Origin: Erysipelotrichaceae bacterium
GTDB lineage: Bacteria > Bacillota_I > Bacilli_A > Erysipelotrichales > Erysipelotrichaceae
DNA length: 6,226 nucleotides
Direction of reading: 5' to 3'
Assembly (NCBI GenBank): GCA_017511325.1
Contig: JAFWKS010000448.1
Coordinates: 1-6,226, forward strand
Of this stretch, positions 5,475-6,226 are shown piece by piece. Position numbers and translations under genes: made by a program. The notes below the pieces were generated by a model. It was not told where the DNA came from. It made no database searches and worked only from the letters and a program-made list of their open reading frames with translations. The stretch's first letter is position 1. Each line of letters opens with the position of its first letter.

Positions 5475-6226
5475 CAGATGGCCTCCTTATCATAATCAAA
5501 CTTTCTGGTGAAATACATGGAGATCAGGATGATGACCGCCATGATCAGCGAGATCGCTGAACCGAAGTTCCAGTCACCGGTCGTGACGAAATAGTTTTCG
5601 ATCAGATTACCGACCAGGACATAGGAACCGCCGCCCAGAAGTTTTGGAATAAAGAAACTTGATACCGCCGGCAGGAATACCAGTGTGATACCGGAAATAA
5701 TGCCCGGAACACTCAGCGGCAATGTGACCTTGAGGAATGCCATGCGGTTGTCACAGCCAAGGTCATTGGCAGCACTGATCAAAGATGGGTCCATCTTCGA
5801 AAGTGATGTATAGATCTGCAAGATCATAAACGGCAGGAAGTTGTATACCATGCCGATATAGACTTTTACTTCAGGGGAGAATGGAGATTCAAGCAGGATC
5901 CCTCTCCAGGCATAGGTTCTTACCAGCATGTTTATAAGCTGCGGCAAAGTTACAAGCAAGACAGCGACCGACTGGTTGTTCGGCGTCAGCTTGGCAATAA
6001 AGTAAGCTGCCGGATAACCAATGAGGATGCAGATGATCGTTGTAATGATCGCCAGTTTCAAGCTGCGCAGCAGTACTTCCACAAAGATCGAATCCGAGAA
6101 GAAGCGCGCAAAGTTTTCCAATGTCAGTTTGACCGGTATCAGACTGTTGCCCTGTGTTGAGAAAGCATAGAATACGATGATCAGCATCGGCAGCACGATC
6201 AGTATTCCTGCCCAGACAAGGTAAGG
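5474..6226 (-). CDS. potB: Spermidine/putrescine-type ABC transporter permease PotB, 5' end outside the window
   Basis: This is the first membrane subunit of the polyamine-type importer. The frame is open to the window edge: the visible protein starts PYLVWAGILIVLPML, which is already inside the first membrane segment of PotB, so only some 10-25 residues are missing. A GTG at 6196 is in frame but internal and is not taken as the start. 250 residues are visible. The EAA coupling loop reads SAANDLGCDNRMAFLKV, then TLPLSVPGIISG (visible residues 151-179). It is followed by the PotB-typical LPAVSSFFIPKLLGGG, VGNLIENYF and DWNFGSAIS. At least five further hydrophobic segments are evident. It overlaps potC by one base. 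The ATPase PotA is expected immediately upstream, beyond 6226. Confidence 0.94.
   Translation of the reverse strand, partial: PYLVWAGILIVLPMLIIVFYAFSTQGNSLIPVKLTLENFARFFSDSIFVEVLLRSLKLAIITTIICILIGYPAAYFIAKLTPNNQSVAVLLVTLPQLINMLVRTYAWRGILLESPFSPEVKVYIGMVYNFLPFMILQIYTSLSKMDPSLISAANDLGCDNRMAFLKVTLPLSVPGIISGITLVFLPAVSSFFIPKLLGGGSYVLVGNLIENYFVTTGDWNFGSAISLIMAVIILISMYFTRKFDYDKEAI
5482..5488 (-). promoter_or_regulatory. Ribosome binding site of potC
   Basis: A perfect AAGGAGG sits inside the last codons of potB, 7 bases before the potC ATG at 5474. It allows independent initiation in addition to coupling through the TGATG overlap. Confidence 0.8.

Noticed and set aside
1..6226. An undescribed defence or mobile system
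   Set aside because: Every stretch is accounted for by recognisable core genes and one known type of leader; no transposase, integrase, inverted repeats, spaced repeats or atypical gene was seen.

Overview
The window comes from a low-to-moderate GC Firmicute. The gene order rplJ-rplL-methyltransferase (as in Bacillus rplJ-rplL-ybxB-rpoB), a DUF951 protein, strong AAGGAGG ribosome binding sites and a Firmicutes-type L10 leader all point that way. The unusual L10 tail, the altered L7/L12 and the protein style suggest Erysipelotrichia, but that placement is a guess that rests on no search. Every supported gene is on the minus strand, so transcription runs from position 6226 down to 1.

From 6226 to 1574 lies one tightly packed string: potB (5' end outside the window), potC, potD, dtd, a DUF951 gene, a HAD-family phosphatase and surE. 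Each gene overlaps the next by 1 to 23 bases, so the string looks like one translationally coupled operon. Its promoter and the expected ATPase gene potA would lie beyond 6226. The first three genes encode the two permeases and the lipoprotein receptor of a polyamine-type ABC importer. The next four are small housekeeping genes: D-aminoacyl-tRNA proofreading, an uncharacterised Cys-containing protein, and two likely nucleotide phosphatases. A weak hairpin at the surE stop codon probably ends the operon.

A near-consensus sigma-A promoter (1531-1559) starts directly after that hairpin. It reads through a leader of about 136 bases into rplJ (L10) and rplL (L7/L12), followed 4 bases later by an RsmC-like 16S rRNA methyltransferase gene cut by the window start. 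The leader folds on paper into two exclusive states: an L10-binding kink-turn that frees an intrinsic terminator, or an antiterminator that breaks it. This is the textbook L10(L12)4 attenuation arrangement and the best-supported regulatory element here.

The window is essentially core genome. I found no mobile element, CRISPR, tRNA or rRNA gene, and no new multi-gene system. The points worth a second look are the 52-residue Ala/Glu/Lys tail on L10, the L7/L12 lacking the usual KTEF start of its C-terminal domain, a PotD whose polyamine-pocket tryptophans are replaced, and the fully readable two-state leader.
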